A DNA stretch of 64,000 nt from Pseudomonadota bacterium (GTDB taxonomy: Bacteria; Pseudomonadota; Gammaproteobacteria; Eutrophobiales; Eutrophobiaceae), in the NCBI GenBank assembly GCA_013112535.1, contig JABFGI010000001.1:1-64000 (forward strand), written 5' to 3'. Position numbers and translations under genes: made by a program. Positions 55,578-64,000 of this stretch are shown here, piece after piece. Under the pieces are notes generated by a model. That model was not told the DNA's origin, did not search any database, and worked only from the letters and a program-made list of their open reading frames with translations. How positions within the stretch are numbered: the first letter of the stretch is position 1; the number at the start of each line of letters is the position of its first letter.

Positions 55578-57839
55578 ATGAAAAAATGTCTTATTAAAAA
55601 AATAATTTTACTCTTCTCGCTGTCTATTTTATCAGCGTCTATATCAGCTTTGCCTGATGAAAATGATTTTTCTGATCTGATAACGGACAGAATTTATGAG
55701 CTGGAGTTTAAAGATGCATTGTTAGTTGATGTTATTCGTGTTTTAGCCGAGCAAACAGGAACAAATATAATTGCCAGTAAGGAAGCAAATAATAAAAAAG
55801 TTACTATTTATCTAAAAAATATTGATGTTAAAGAAGCTATAGAATCAATTTGTCGAATTAATGGCCTTTGGTATAGACGAGATGATGATAATGGCGCATA
55901 TAGAATATTGACTGTTCAGGAGTATCAGAAAGATCTTACTTTTTATAAAAATGATACCGTACGTGTTTTTAGGTTATTAAATCCGAATGTCAGAATTGTT
56001 GCACAGGCGATTGAAGATTTGTTTGGTGATCGAGTTGAGTTATCACTTGGACTAGATCCTGCTCAGGAACAGGAATTTGTATCAGGTGGTGCCGGAGGTG
56101 GACGAAGTAGTTCATCATCAAACAGAAATAACAATAGTAGAAGTAACCGTAGCAACAATAGAAATAATAATTCGAGAACATCAAGCTCGGGCTCTGGAGG
56201 CAACCTCGCTGATCCTGGTTTACAGCTACAATCAGAATTATCTGTTGATCAGATTGAAGCCTTATCACAATCAGGTGAAACTAGAGTCACTGCGGAAAAT
56301 TTATCCAGTTTAACTTCTCGATTATCTCCAGTTTATGTGACGGTAAATAATGAACATAATATGATTATTGTTCGTACCAGTGATGTTGATGTTATCAACT
56401 CAATAGCTAGTTTGGTTGAACAAATGGATAGACCAGTGCCGCAGGTACTGCTGGAAATGAAAGTTCTGGATATTCTCATCGATGATGGTTTTCGGTCGGT
56501 TGCTAATCTCAGTACTTCTGTTGGCCAGTCTGATGTGCCTGATCCTAATAATGCAGGCAGTTTCTTTCCTGGCAATTCATTTTTATTAGGCAATTTCCCA
56601 TTAGAAGGCGGAACATTTGTTTATGAATTTATAAGCGATCGTGTTAGAGCAGTACTCGAAATATTAGTACAAAATAATCGTATCAATATATTATCTAAGC
56701 CTGTTGTCCTTGCCTCAAATAATCGACCAGCAGAACTATTTGTTGGTGAAGAGACAGTTATAACAACCGGAGTAAATACAGAGTCTGTTACAAATCAAAC
56801 GAATACCACTACCGTCATTGAAGCTGAAACTGAAGTCAGGCAAGTGGGTAATCGAATAACCATAACACCGTTTATTAATGATGATAATTCCATCACTCTA
56901 GCGCTTGAACAGGAAACATCAACAGTCAATCAAAATGGAGGTAGTGTTATTGTCCAAAATGGAATTGGTGGGGTTACAGAAGTTGCAATTGACACAGTAA
57001 ATACAGCTACGCTAGATGGAACTATTGTCGCTAAGCATGGTTACACCATGGCTGTTGGAGGTCTAATACGTAATACCAAAACTAAAAACACACAGAAAGT
57101 GCCAGTATTAGGCGATATTCCGGTATTAGGTTCTTTATTTCGAAGAGAACAGCAGGGAGATGAACATAGAGAACTTGTTTTATTAATAACGCCATACGTA
57201 ATGCGAAAGGGCGAAGATTATGAAAATGTAACACGCAAACGTATTATCGAACCTTCCCAGTATAGCGATTGGCAACTGGAAAATGTGCCTCCAGAGTTTA
57301 TAAAACCAAAACAAAAATTACCTGGGACTATAGAAAATGATTTAAAAATTTATGAGGAAAATCAATTTCAACCAAAAGCTAATAACATTTATCAGGGGCT
57401 AGATGAACAATCCTCGATTATCGATGTAGAAAAACGAATGGAGCCGGTTTCAGGTTTTCCAGAGTCAAATAATTCTGTAATTAAACTTATTAATGCGGCA
57501 GCAACGATGACCAAACCCGCAAATGCTGTGAGGATTTCTGTTGATCAACACGTTCCTGCACCATTATTTATGGATAGAAAACTAGTGGCATACCCAAATT
57601 TTACCTGGGAACAAAACGGTCTTTATGTGACACAAGTTAAAGTTAAAAATATCAGTAACAGTGAAACAAAAATAAATCCACAGGACTTAAGAGGTGACTG
57701 GGTTTCTGCTAGTTTTGATATAGAATCATTAAAACCAAATAACGAAACTGACGGTTATTTAGTTTCTAATCAAAATTTTACAAAGAGTCTTGCTAAAACT
57801 CCCGGTGCAAGACAGGTAAAACAGGTTGTTGTGCAGTGA
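55578..57839 (+). CDS. Secretin of the filament system
   Basis: A 753-aa outer-membrane channel protein with a signal peptide and no lipobox. An STN/N0 domain (about 40-105, VDVIRVLAEQTGTNIIASKEANNKKVTI) is followed by an N1-type domain interrupted by a Ser/Asn/Arg-rich linker (about 170-210). The secretin core ends AVGGLIRNTKTKN, KVPVLGDIPVLGSLF and LVLLITPYVM. About 190 more residues after the core form a further domain (VRISVDQHVPAPLFMDRKLVAYP) not found in GspD or PilQ as I know them. It starts 5 bp after the PilP-like gene. Confidence 0.9.
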   Translation: MKKCLIKKIILLFSLSILSASISALPDENDFSDLITDRIYELEFKDALLVDVIRVLAEQTGTNIIASKEANNKKVTIYLKNIDVKEAIESICRINGLWYRRDDDNGAYRILTVQEYQKDLTFYKNDTVRVFRLLNPNVRIVAQAIEDLFGDRVELSLGLDPAQEQEFVSGGAGGGRSSSSSNRNNNSRSNRSNNRNNNSRTSSSGSGGNLADPGLQLQSELSVDQIEALSQSGETRVTAENLSSLTSRLSPVYVTVNNEHNMIIVRTSDVDVINSIASLVEQMDRPVPQVLLEMKVLDILIDDGFRSVANLSTSVGQSDVPDPNNAGSFFPGNSFLLGNFPLEGGTFVYEFISDRVRAVLEILVQNNRINILSKPVVLASNNRPAELFVGEETVITTGVNTESVTNQTNTTTVIEAETEVRQVGNRITITPFINDDNSITLALEQETSTVNQNGGSVIVQNGIGGVTEVAIDTVNTATLDGTIVAKHGYTMAVGGLIRNTKTKNTQKVPVLGDIPVLGSLFRREQQGDEHRELVLLITPYVMRKGEDYENVTRKRIIEPSQYSDWQLENVPPEFIKPKQKLPGTIENDLKIYEENQFQPKANNIYQGLDEQSSIIDVEKRMEPVSGFPESNNSVIKLINAAATMTKPANAVRISVDQHVPAPLFMDRKLVAYPNFTWEQNGLYVTQVKVKNISNSETKINPQDLRGDWVSASFDIESLKPNNETDGYLVSNQNFTKSLAKTPGARQVKQVVVQ

Positions 57840-58912
57840 GTCGTGTTTTACTTACTTCTTTTTTTCTATTTACCTTAGGTACGCAAATAACATTTGCAAG
57901 AAATGTTTATTATTTTTATAAAAAAAATGCCAACATTTCAATAGAAGTAAACACTGCTGTTAAAGAACCACGTAAGGTTTATTTGTTTAAAGATAGTGAA
58001 GTAATTCGTAAAAAATCATATGAAGTATCTCCTGAATATTTTATTGACTCATCAAGTTTAGGCATGGGTTCCGGGTATAGAAATGGTGACCTTAATTGGA
58101 ATAAAGGTTATGCGAATAGTGCAACTTTACCTAATGTACTATCAGAATTGGAGTGGGACAAAATGGATATTGCTCAGTTCTCCTTTAATGGTGATGTGAG
58201 ATTCAGAAATAATATCAGGTTTGGATTAGATTTTGGTTTTGGCATTATCTCTGCCGGGAATAATCGTGATTCAGATTATTTGCTTGATAATCGACAAGCA
58301 GAATTCAGTCGTTCTATAGCCAGTGTCGGTGGCCATGATGTCATTGATGTATCTACCTATTTAGGTTATGAGTTCACGCCGGATTTATTTCAGAACTATG
58401 ATAGTCATTTTACGCCTTTAATCGGATATAGTTATCACGCACAGAATATCCAATTTGAAGAAGGCGTACAGATTTTAAGTGATTTTGGTTTTACTGTACC
58501 ACTTGGGCCTTTCTCGGGTGTGCATGATAGTGAATATCGAACTAATTGGTATGGTCCCTGGCTTGGTTTTGAATTTGAAATAAAAAAAGCTGATTGGTCT
58601 GTTGCTACTCGTTATTCACATCACTGGGTCAGTTATGAAGCTGATGCGACCTGGAATTTACGTACTGATTTTGTCCAGCCAAAAAGTTTTGAACATATTA
58701 CTGATGGAGAAGGTGATCGGGTATCACTTGTATTAATGAGGCACTGGCGATCAAATTGGCATGCCTTTCTTGAGTTTGGTATGGAAACCTGGGATACAAC
58801 ATCAGGAATTGACCGAATCTTTTTTGCGAATGGTAATGTTTCTGAGTTAACATTTAATGAAGCAAACTGGGATTCGTGGTGGGCAGGTATCGGTGTAAGA
58901 CGATATTTTTAA
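57836..58912 (+). CDS. Outer-membrane beta-barrel-like protein
   Basis: A 358-aa protein from GTG 57836, which overlaps the secretin stop (GTGA). It has a signal peptide (SRVLLTSFFLFTLGTQITFA) and a mature part of alternating amphipathic strands rich in aromatic residues (FRNNIRFGLDFGFGIIS, VIDVSTYLGYEF, PWLGFEFEI, WSVATRYSHHWVSYEA), ending in GIGVRRYF with the terminal Phe usual in outer-membrane barrels. It is coupled to the secretin and so likely belongs to the same machine. The family is not recognised. Confidence 0.72.
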   Translation: MSRVLLTSFFLFTLGTQITFARNVYYFYKKNANISIEVNTAVKEPRKVYLFKDSEVIRKKSYEVSPEYFIDSSSLGMGSGYRNGDLNWNKGYANSATLPNVLSELEWDKMDIAQFSFNGDVRFRNNIRFGLDFGFGIISAGNNRDSDYLLDNRQAEFSRSIASVGGHDVIDVSTYLGYEFTPDLFQNYDSHFTPLIGYSYHAQNIQFEEGVQILSDFGFTVPLGPFSGVHDSEYRTNWYGPWLGFEFEIKKADWSVATRYSHHWVSYEADATWNLRTDFVQPKSFEHITDGEGDRVSLVLMRHWRSNWHAFLEFGMETWDTTSGIDRIFFANGNVSELTFNEANWDSWWAGIGVRRYF

Positions 58913-59023
58913 AATATGATTTTTGATCAAAATCAATTATACCTACGGAATAATTCCTATAATATATATACAAGGCATGTGGGTTGCCCAAGTAAAGTGT
59001 ATAAATGCAACTGGAGATAATTT

Positions 59024-59569
59024 ATGAATTTTCTTAAAAAAATGTTTTTAGTAACTTCCTGCTTGGTTTTTTCATTAAATGTTAATGCTGATGACAATTA
59101 TGATCTTGATGATATTCGTGATTGGGATATTGTCAGTGTCGAAACCTGTCTAGATGCAGTATTAGATACAATAGCGGGTAATCCAAGAAAGCTTGAAATG
59201 AAAATGGAAGGTGATGATCCCGTCTATGAGTTTGATATCGATGCTAAAGATGGCAATACCTATAATGTTGAATGTAATGCTGAAGAAGGGTTTGTAACGG
59301 AAATTGAACGTGAGGTCAGTTCAGATGATCCAGTATTCAAAAAATTGGCAAAGATCAGTAAGAAAGAAGCTGAAGCAACTGCTCTTGAGATTCATCCAGG
59401 AGAAGTTGTCTCATCTGAGTTAGAAGTTGGTTTTGATGGTTCTGTCACTTATGAATTCGATATACAAACAAAACTAGGTTATGAAATAAAAGTCGATGTT
59501 GATGCAGTTACAGGCGAAATTGAAGAAGCCAATATTGAGTTATATGAGATTGGTTCTGAAAAAGAATAA
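59024..59569 (+). CDS. PepSY-domain exported protein
   Basis: A 181-aa periplasmic protein with a signal peptide (KMFLVTSCLVFSLNVNA) and two PepSY-like domains, about 40-100 (LDAVLDTIAGNPRKLEMKMEGDDPVYEFDI ... VTEIERE) and 110-178 (KISKKEAEATALEIHPGEVVSSELEV ... GYEIKVDVDAVTGEIEEA). CTGGAGAT precedes the ATG. It has its own terminator. It lies 111 bp after the filament operon with an independent promoter region, so a link to the filament is uncertain. Confidence 0.8.
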   Translation: MNFLKKMFLVTSCLVFSLNVNADDNYDLDDIRDWDIVSVETCLDAVLDTIAGNPRKLEMKMEGDDPVYEFDIDAKDGNTYNVECNAEEGFVTEIEREVSSDDPVFKKLAKISKKEAEATALEIHPGEVVSSELEVGFDGSVTYEFDIQTKLGYEIKVDVDAVTGEIEEANIELYEIGSEKE

Positions 59570-59590
59570 TCACTTGTTCTAATCAAGGTT

Positions 59591-59617
59591 AAAAAGCGAG
59601 ATTACTCTCGCTTTTTT
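59591..59617 (+). terminator. Terminator after the PepSY gene
   Basis: AGCGAG-ATTACT-CTCGCT followed by a run of T, 22 bp past the stop codon. From here to 59859 no gene is visible; the stretch should hold the manC promoter. Confidence 0.85.
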
Positions 59618-59859
59618 ATTTCAACTAAGCAAAAGATGCTCTGTCGTTCACAGCACCTTTTCTTCATTTTAGTATCCAGTCTCTTTTTACCTACTGCGTT
59701 CCCTGTTGTTCCGATATGCTGATGCCTTCAGTACTTTACCTACAGAGCTATCAGGACGTAGTAATCAACTATTTTGTTATTATCTGATAATATTCGGTCT
59801 TTAAAGCTTGTGAAATTTTAAAAATTCCAAATACATATAAAAATAGAAATGGTATTTAA

Positions 59860-61296
59860 ATGAAATTATGCCCTGTTATTCTGGCTGGCGGCGGCGGTAC
59901 TCGTCTTTGGCCTCTTTCCAGAGAACATTATCCTAAACAATTTTTGACATTGTTTGATAATAATACGTTGTTACAAAATACACTGTTGAGACTGGATGGA
60001 TTGGCTGCTGATATTGATGTTGTCGATCCGGTTATTATTTGTAATGAAGCACATCGTTTTCTTGTAGCAGAACAAAGCGCGCAAGTCTCTAAAAATGTGA
60101 GTCGTATTATTCTTGAGCCCAAAGGTCGCAATACGGCACCTGCCTTAACAGTCGCGTCATTGAATGAAAATGATGCCATTATTATTATGATGCCAGCCGA
60201 TCATATCATTACAAAATCCGCTTTATTCCATGAAGCGATTAGCGCAGGAATTGAAATGGCGAAAAATGATTTCCTGGTTACTTTTGGCATTAAACCCAAT
60301 GCACCGGAAACCGGTTATGGCTATATTCATATGGCTAATGAAATTCGATCAATCAATGGGCAAGTTATCCATGAGATCAGTGGTTTTACCGAGAAGCCTG
60401 AACAATCTATTGCTGAAGCATATTTGAGTTCGGGTGATTATCTCTGGAATAGCGGGATTTTCATGATGAAAGCCTCAGTCTGGCTGGAGAAAGTAATGCA
60501 GCTTCAATTATCTATCTATGATTCCTGTGTTGATGCTTACAATAAAGGTAAAGCAGATGGTTTATTTTTTAGACTGGATGAAGCGTCGTTTCTAAACAGT
60601 CCGGATGACTCTATAGACTATGCTGTAATGGAAAAACTGGCAGAAAATAATGATGACCACCTTGCTGTGATTCCAGTTGATGTCGGTTGGTCTGATGTTG
60701 GAGCCTGGTCTTCAGTATGGGATATTAATGATAAAGATAAAAACAATAACCACATTGAAGGCGATGTGATCACAGATCAAACAAAGAATTGCCTCATCAG
60801 GAGTGAGCGAGGCCTGATTGTGACGATTGGCTGCGAAGACATGGTCATTGTTGATACGGACGATGCCATTATGATTGCTGACAAGAATAAGACGCAAGAT
60901 GTTAAAAAAATTGTTGAAAAATTAAAAAATGAAAATAGAAGTGAATCTTTAACGCACCGTAAGGTCTATAGACCGTGGGGAAGTTATGATTCTATCGATA
61001 TGGGAGACTCTTTTCAGGCTAAACGGCTGATAGTAAATCCAGGTAAGAAATTATCCCTGCAGTCACATGCCAAACGAGCTGAACATTGGGTTGTTGTTAA
61101 AGGAGTCGCAACGGTAACAAAAGGCGAAGAGAAGTTTTTATTAAATGAAAATGAGTCAACTTATATTCCTTTAGGTGTGAAACATCGACTTGAAAATGCA
61201 GGTGATAAACCATTGGAAATTATAGAAGTACAATCCGGTTCCTATCTGGGTGAAGATGATATTGTCAGGTACGATGATGATTTTGGACGTGAATAA
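59860..61296 (+). CDS. manC: Mannose-1-phosphate guanylyltransferase / mannose-6-phosphate isomerase
   Basis: A 478-aa bifunctional enzyme making GDP-mannose for polysaccharide or lipopolysaccharide. The nucleotidyltransferase N-terminus has GGGGTRLWPLSREHYPKQF (about 10-28), MPADHII, GYGYIH and FTEKP. The C-terminal cupin isomerase domain (about 350-478) has VYRPWGSYDSID, KKLSLQSHAKRAEHW and YIPLGVKHRLEN. Length is typical of the AlgA/ManC family. It is probably the first gene of the run to 63612. Confidence 0.95.
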   Translation: MKLCPVILAGGGGTRLWPLSREHYPKQFLTLFDNNTLLQNTLLRLDGLAADIDVVDPVIICNEAHRFLVAEQSAQVSKNVSRIILEPKGRNTAPALTVASLNENDAIIIMMPADHIITKSALFHEAISAGIEMAKNDFLVTFGIKPNAPETGYGYIHMANEIRSINGQVIHEISGFTEKPEQSIAEAYLSSGDYLWNSGIFMMKASVWLEKVMQLQLSIYDSCVDAYNKGKADGLFFRLDEASFLNSPDDSIDYAVMEKLAENNDDHLAVIPVDVGWSDVGAWSSVWDINDKDKNNNHIEGDVITDQTKNCLIRSERGLIVTIGCEDMVIVDTDDAIMIADKNKTQDVKKIVEKLKNENRSESLTHRKVYRPWGSYDSIDMGDSFQAKRLIVNPGKKLSLQSHAKRAEHWVVVKGVATVTKGEEKFLLNENESTYIPLGVKHRLENAGDKPLEIIEVQSGSYLGEDDIVRYDDDFGRE

Positions 61297-61323
61297 TATT
61301 GGTTTAAATAACGTAGAGTAACC

Positions 61324-62283
61324 ATGCACGATACGTTACCTTATCTAAATAAAATGAATTTTCCTGTAATAACAAGGAAAGAGTTAAATACGGTACAAAT
61401 AAATATTGGATTAAAATGCAACCAGCAATGTGTACATTGCCATGTTAATTCAAGTCCAAAAAGAACGGAGATGATGTCTCCAGAAACAGTAGAGTCTGTG
61501 AAGGAGTTTCTGGTAAAAAATAATATTCAAACACTGGATATTACTGGAGGTGCGCCTGAACTCCATTCTGAATTTAAAAATCTTGTTTTATTCGCAAAAA
61601 AAAACAATATTCATGTTATTGACCGATGTAATCTGACGATTCTTTCTGAACCAGGCATGAATGATCTGGCGCAATTTTTAGCAATAAATGAAGTTGAAAT
61701 TGTTGCTTCCTTACCCTGTTATTTAGAAAAAAATGTAGACGCGCAACGTGGTAAAGGCGTGTTTGAAAGAAGTATCGCTGGATTACAACAATTGAATAGT
61801 TTTGGTTATGGTAAGCCAGAATCAAATTTGATTTTAAATCTTGTTTACAATCCACAAGGACCCGTTTTGCCCCCATCGCAAGAAGAACTGGAAATAACCT
61901 ATAAAAAAGAGTTGTCTAATCAATACAATATTGAATTCAATCAACTCTTTACTCTTTGTAACATGCCGATACAACGTTTTGGTAGTACTCTGGTTTCAAA
62001 AAACGAGTTAAACAATTATATGAATTTGCTTAAGAACTCTTTTCGCAAAGATAACCTGGAAAATGTGATGTGCCGACATTTGATCAGTATCGATTGGCAA
62101 GGTAATGTTTATGACTGTGATTTTAACCAGATGCTAGGTTTAAATATGCGAGATAGTAAAAAACAGGTGCATGTTTCCGAGCTTACTAATACCGGCGTTA
62201 AAAAAGAGTCTATTGCTGTTCGAGATCACTGCTATGGTTGTACAGCAGGTCAGGGAAGTAGTTGCAGTGGTGCTTTAGTATGA
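61324..62283 (+). CDS. arsS: ArsS-like radical SAM protein
   Basis: A 319-aa radical SAM enzyme. The cluster motif is CNQQCVHCH (about 33-41), TGGAPEL follows, and the C-terminal tail HCYGCTAGQGSSCSGALV is characteristic of the ArsS arsenosugar-biosynthesis family. The enzyme joins a deoxyadenosyl group to methylated arsenic in characterised relatives. No arsM is in the window. It is followed directly by two rSAM-associated transferases, the common neighbourhood for this family. Substrate here is inferred from family only. Confidence 0.85.
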   Translation: MHDTLPYLNKMNFPVITRKELNTVQINIGLKCNQQCVHCHVNSSPKRTEMMSPETVESVKEFLVKNNIQTLDITGGAPELHSEFKNLVLFAKKNNIHVIDRCNLTILSEPGMNDLAQFLAINEVEIVASLPCYLEKNVDAQRGKGVFERSIAGLQQLNSFGYGKPESNLILNLVYNPQGPVLPPSQEELEITYKKELSNQYNIEFNQLFTLCNMPIQRFGSTLVSKNELNNYMNLLKNSFRKDNLENVMCRHLISIDWQGNVYDCDFNQMLGLNMRDSKKQVHVSELTNTGVKKESIAVRDHCYGCTAGQGSSCSGALV

Positions 62284-62292
62284 ATTTATTTT

Positions 62293-62979
62293 TTGATTAC
62301 TGAAGTGTGCAAGCTGTCAATTATTGTTCCGGTCTTGAACGAGCAGGATACTATAAAAGCCTGTTTAAGCAGGCTTCAATACTTAAGAAAGGCTGGCCAT
62401 GAAATAATTGTGGTTGATGGTGGTAGTCAGGATAATACGCTTTCTATCGCTTCTTCATTATCAGATTTCTTAATCAAATCAAAAAAATCACGTTCAATTC
62501 AAATGAATGCGGGCGCCAATAAGGCATCTGGTGATTTTTTAATTTTTTTACATGTAGATACAATACTACCTGCCCGAATTCATGATCTGATCTCACAAAT
62601 ATACGATCGAAATATTAAATGGGGAAGGTTCGATTTAACATTATCAGGTCAACATTTCTTCTTTCGTGTTATTGAAAAATGTATAAATATACGGTCAAGG
62701 TTAACAGGTATTGCCACGGGTGATCAGGTTATTTTTGTAGAAAAAGAGGTGTTTAATGAAATTAATGGTTTCCCGGAAATTGCATTGATGGAAGATATTG
62801 CAATCTCTAAATCCTTGTTGAAATACTCAAAACCTGCTTGTTTAAAAGAAAAAGTAGTCAGTTCGAGTCGTCGTTGGGAAAAAAATGGAATATTAAAAAC
62901 CATATTAAAAATGTGGGTATTACGTCTCCTTTATTTTTTTCATTACGACACAAACAGACTCGAAAAAATATATTCATAA
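62293..62979 (+). CDS. Glycosyltransferase family 2, rSAM-associated (TIGR04283 type)
   Basis: A 228-aa GT-A enzyme: LSIIVPVLNEQDTI near the N-terminus, VVDGGSQDNT as the first Asp motif, GDFLIFLHVDTILP with the DxD-like metal site and GDQVIFVEKEVFNEINGFPEI. This matches rSAM/selenodomain-associated transferase 2. The start is unsure: TTG 62293 or GTG 62305, both without a clear ribosome site. It lies 9 bp after arsS. Confidence 0.83.
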   Translation: MITEVCKLSIIVPVLNEQDTIKACLSRLQYLRKAGHEIIVVDGGSQDNTLSIASSLSDFLIKSKKSRSIQMNAGANKASGDFLIFLHVDTILPARIHDLISQIYDRNIKWGRFDLTLSGQHFFFRVIEKCINIRSRLTGIATGDQVIFVEKEVFNEINGFPEIALMEDIAISKSLLKYSKPACLKEKVVSSSRRWEKNGILKTILKMWVLRLLYFFHYDTNRLEKIYS

Positions 62980-62982
62980 AGT

Positions 62983-63612
62983 ATGAATGAGCAAGGCTCA
63001 CTTATTATTTTTGCAAAATCACCTGTTATAGGTCAGGTTAAGACGCGTTTAATTCCTGATATTGGGCAATATCAGGCAACGGCTATATATAAAGAGCTAT
63101 TAACGACAACACTTGCAACTGCTGTTGAATCAAAAATATCAGATATCCAGCTTTGGGTTCATGGAGATATTCAACATCAATATTTTTTGAATTTAAAAAA
63201 CAGGGAACGTTTTAAATTCTATAAACAGACAGGAAAAAATCTAGGTCAGCGTATGTTAAATGCAATTACCTGCGTCCTTGATAAATATCCCTATGTTGTC
63301 TTAATTGGTAGTGATTGCCCTGAATTATTGAGTTCTGATATACATAAAGCAATGACTTTACTCGATAAAGGTAAAGATCTGGTGCTAGGCCCGGCTAAGG
63401 ATGGTGGTTATTATCTTATCGGTTTGAGAAAACATACCCCTGAATTGTTTATTGGTATTAATTGGGGTGCTGCTGATGTGTTGGATGAAACAGTTTTACG
63501 AGCAAATGAATTAGAACTCGACACAGGGTTTTTGAGTAAACGTAATGATGTTGATCTGTTTTGTGATCTACAAGCGTATTATAGTTTGAAAAGCCAGGAG
63601 CCTGCTTCTTAA
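62983..63612 (+). CDS. DUF2064 glycosyltransferase, rSAM-associated (TIGR04282 type)
   Basis: A 209-aa protein with LIIFAKSPVIGQVKTRL at the N-terminus, VVLIGSDCPELL in the middle and LVLGPAKDGGYYLIGL, the hallmark strings of rSAM/selenodomain-associated transferase 1. It starts 3 bp after the preceding gene. Its stop overlaps the stop of the convergent PilZ gene by two bases. Confidence 0.88.
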   Translation: MNEQGSLIIFAKSPVIGQVKTRLIPDIGQYQATAIYKELLTTTLATAVESKISDIQLWVHGDIQHQYFLNLKNRERFKFYKQTGKNLGQRMLNAITCVLDKYPYVVLIGSDCPELLSSDIHKAMTLLDKGKDLVLGPAKDGGYYLIGLRKHTPELFIGINWGAADVLDETVLRANELELDTGFLSKRNDVDLFCDLQAYYSLKSQEPAS

Positions 63613-64000
63613 GGCGCAATAATATCGGTACGTTTTATTTTTTGTATTATAGCTCTTTCCAGTGTAGCAATTAGATGTTCAAGTTCTCGTTGATCAGTTT
63701 TACTCATTTGTGCAAACTCGGCGCCTGCACGTAATATTCCGGTTTCTACATGCTGCTCAACATAGCAGATATTTAATGAACTTAAAATTTTTCTATTCTC
63801 ATCAAACTGTATAAGACAGGTTGGTATATAATCGCCGCTTTTAATTGAGATATGCGGAGGAATACTGTTTAAGCGTAAACATAAACCGCCATGAGATAAG
63901 TCTCTTAGTTCTGCTTTTATTAGTATCTCGTCTTCATTAACAAGGTTTACCGGAATAGTTTCATTAACGCTGGTTGCAATACGATAAGTAGTTCGTCGCT
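63609..64000 (-). CDS. PilZ-domain protein, N-terminus outside the window
   Basis: The last 130 residues of a gene read from the right edge. RRTTYRIATS and DLSHGGLCLRL are the paired RxxxR and (D/N)xSxxG motifs of PilZ domains that bind cyclic di-GMP; a beta-barrel and a C-terminal helix (QRELEHLIATLERAIIQK) follow. Placement of the PilZ domain at the C-terminus fits YcgR-like proteins, but the front half is not visible. It is convergent with the DUF2064 gene. Confidence 0.85.
   Translation of the reverse strand, partial: RRTTYRIATSVNETIPVNLVNEDEILIKAELRDLSHGGLCLRLNSIPPHISIKSGDYIPTCLIQFDENRKILSSLNICYVEQHVETGILRAGAEFAQMSKTDQRELEHLIATLERAIIQKIKRTDIIAP

Overview
The window is AT-rich DNA from a gammaproteobacterium. 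The support is a type II secretion (T2SS) operon in the Xanthomonas xps order E-F-G-H-I-J-K-L-M-N-D, a CzcCBA metal pump, and an ArsS radical-SAM gene followed by two rSAM-associated glycosyltransferases. I cannot name the species. There are two blocks: an integrated element of about 36.2 kb (174-36418) and a chromosomal-looking block (36419-64000).

The element sits in a tRNA-Arg(CCT) gene. A 43-bp perfect direct repeat, the 5' half of the tRNA plus two bases, lies at 174-216 and 36376-36418. The intact tRNA is at the left junction beside a tyrosine integrase and a DUF4224-like protein. The repeat begins at the anticodon loop. From left to right the element carries: an ankyrin-AAA+ protein with a zinc/HNH-like nuclease and a divergent XRE regulator; a coupled type I restriction operon ordered R-S-X-M, where X is an unrecognised 787-aa zinc-ribbon/PD-(D/E)XK protein; a NucS-like nuclease gene broken by an in-frame TAA; and a ColE1-type mobilisation module with mobB-like and mobD genes nested inside mobA. 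These are followed by a complete T2SS operon and, divergent from it, a two-gene RHS locus in which an internalin-like LRR plus thrombospondin-3 cassette with its own signal peptide splits the RHS protein. Two small candidate immunity genes and a stretch of IS debris with phased repeats close the element. The integrase, relaxase and att repeats suggest an integrative mobilisable element carrying defence genes and a secretion system with a plausible large substrate.

To the right of the element are a His-rich membrane protein and czcCBA (divalent-cation HME-RND type), then about 2.5 kb of sparse genes. Next comes a tight operon (45.7-58.9 kb) for a second type IV filament-superfamily machine. 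It has a large acidic pilin, a terminator, two more large pilin-like proteins, a PilM-PilN fusion, PilO-like, PilT-like and GspE/PilB-like ATPases, a PilC/GspF platform protein, PilP-like, a secretin and an outer-membrane protein. This matches neither a standard T4aP, MSHA nor T2SS locus that I know and is the best candidate for an undescribed system. A PepSY protein, manC, arsS, two TIGR04283/TIGR04282-type transferases and a truncated PilZ gene finish the window.

All function calls come from reading motifs and gene context. No database search was run.
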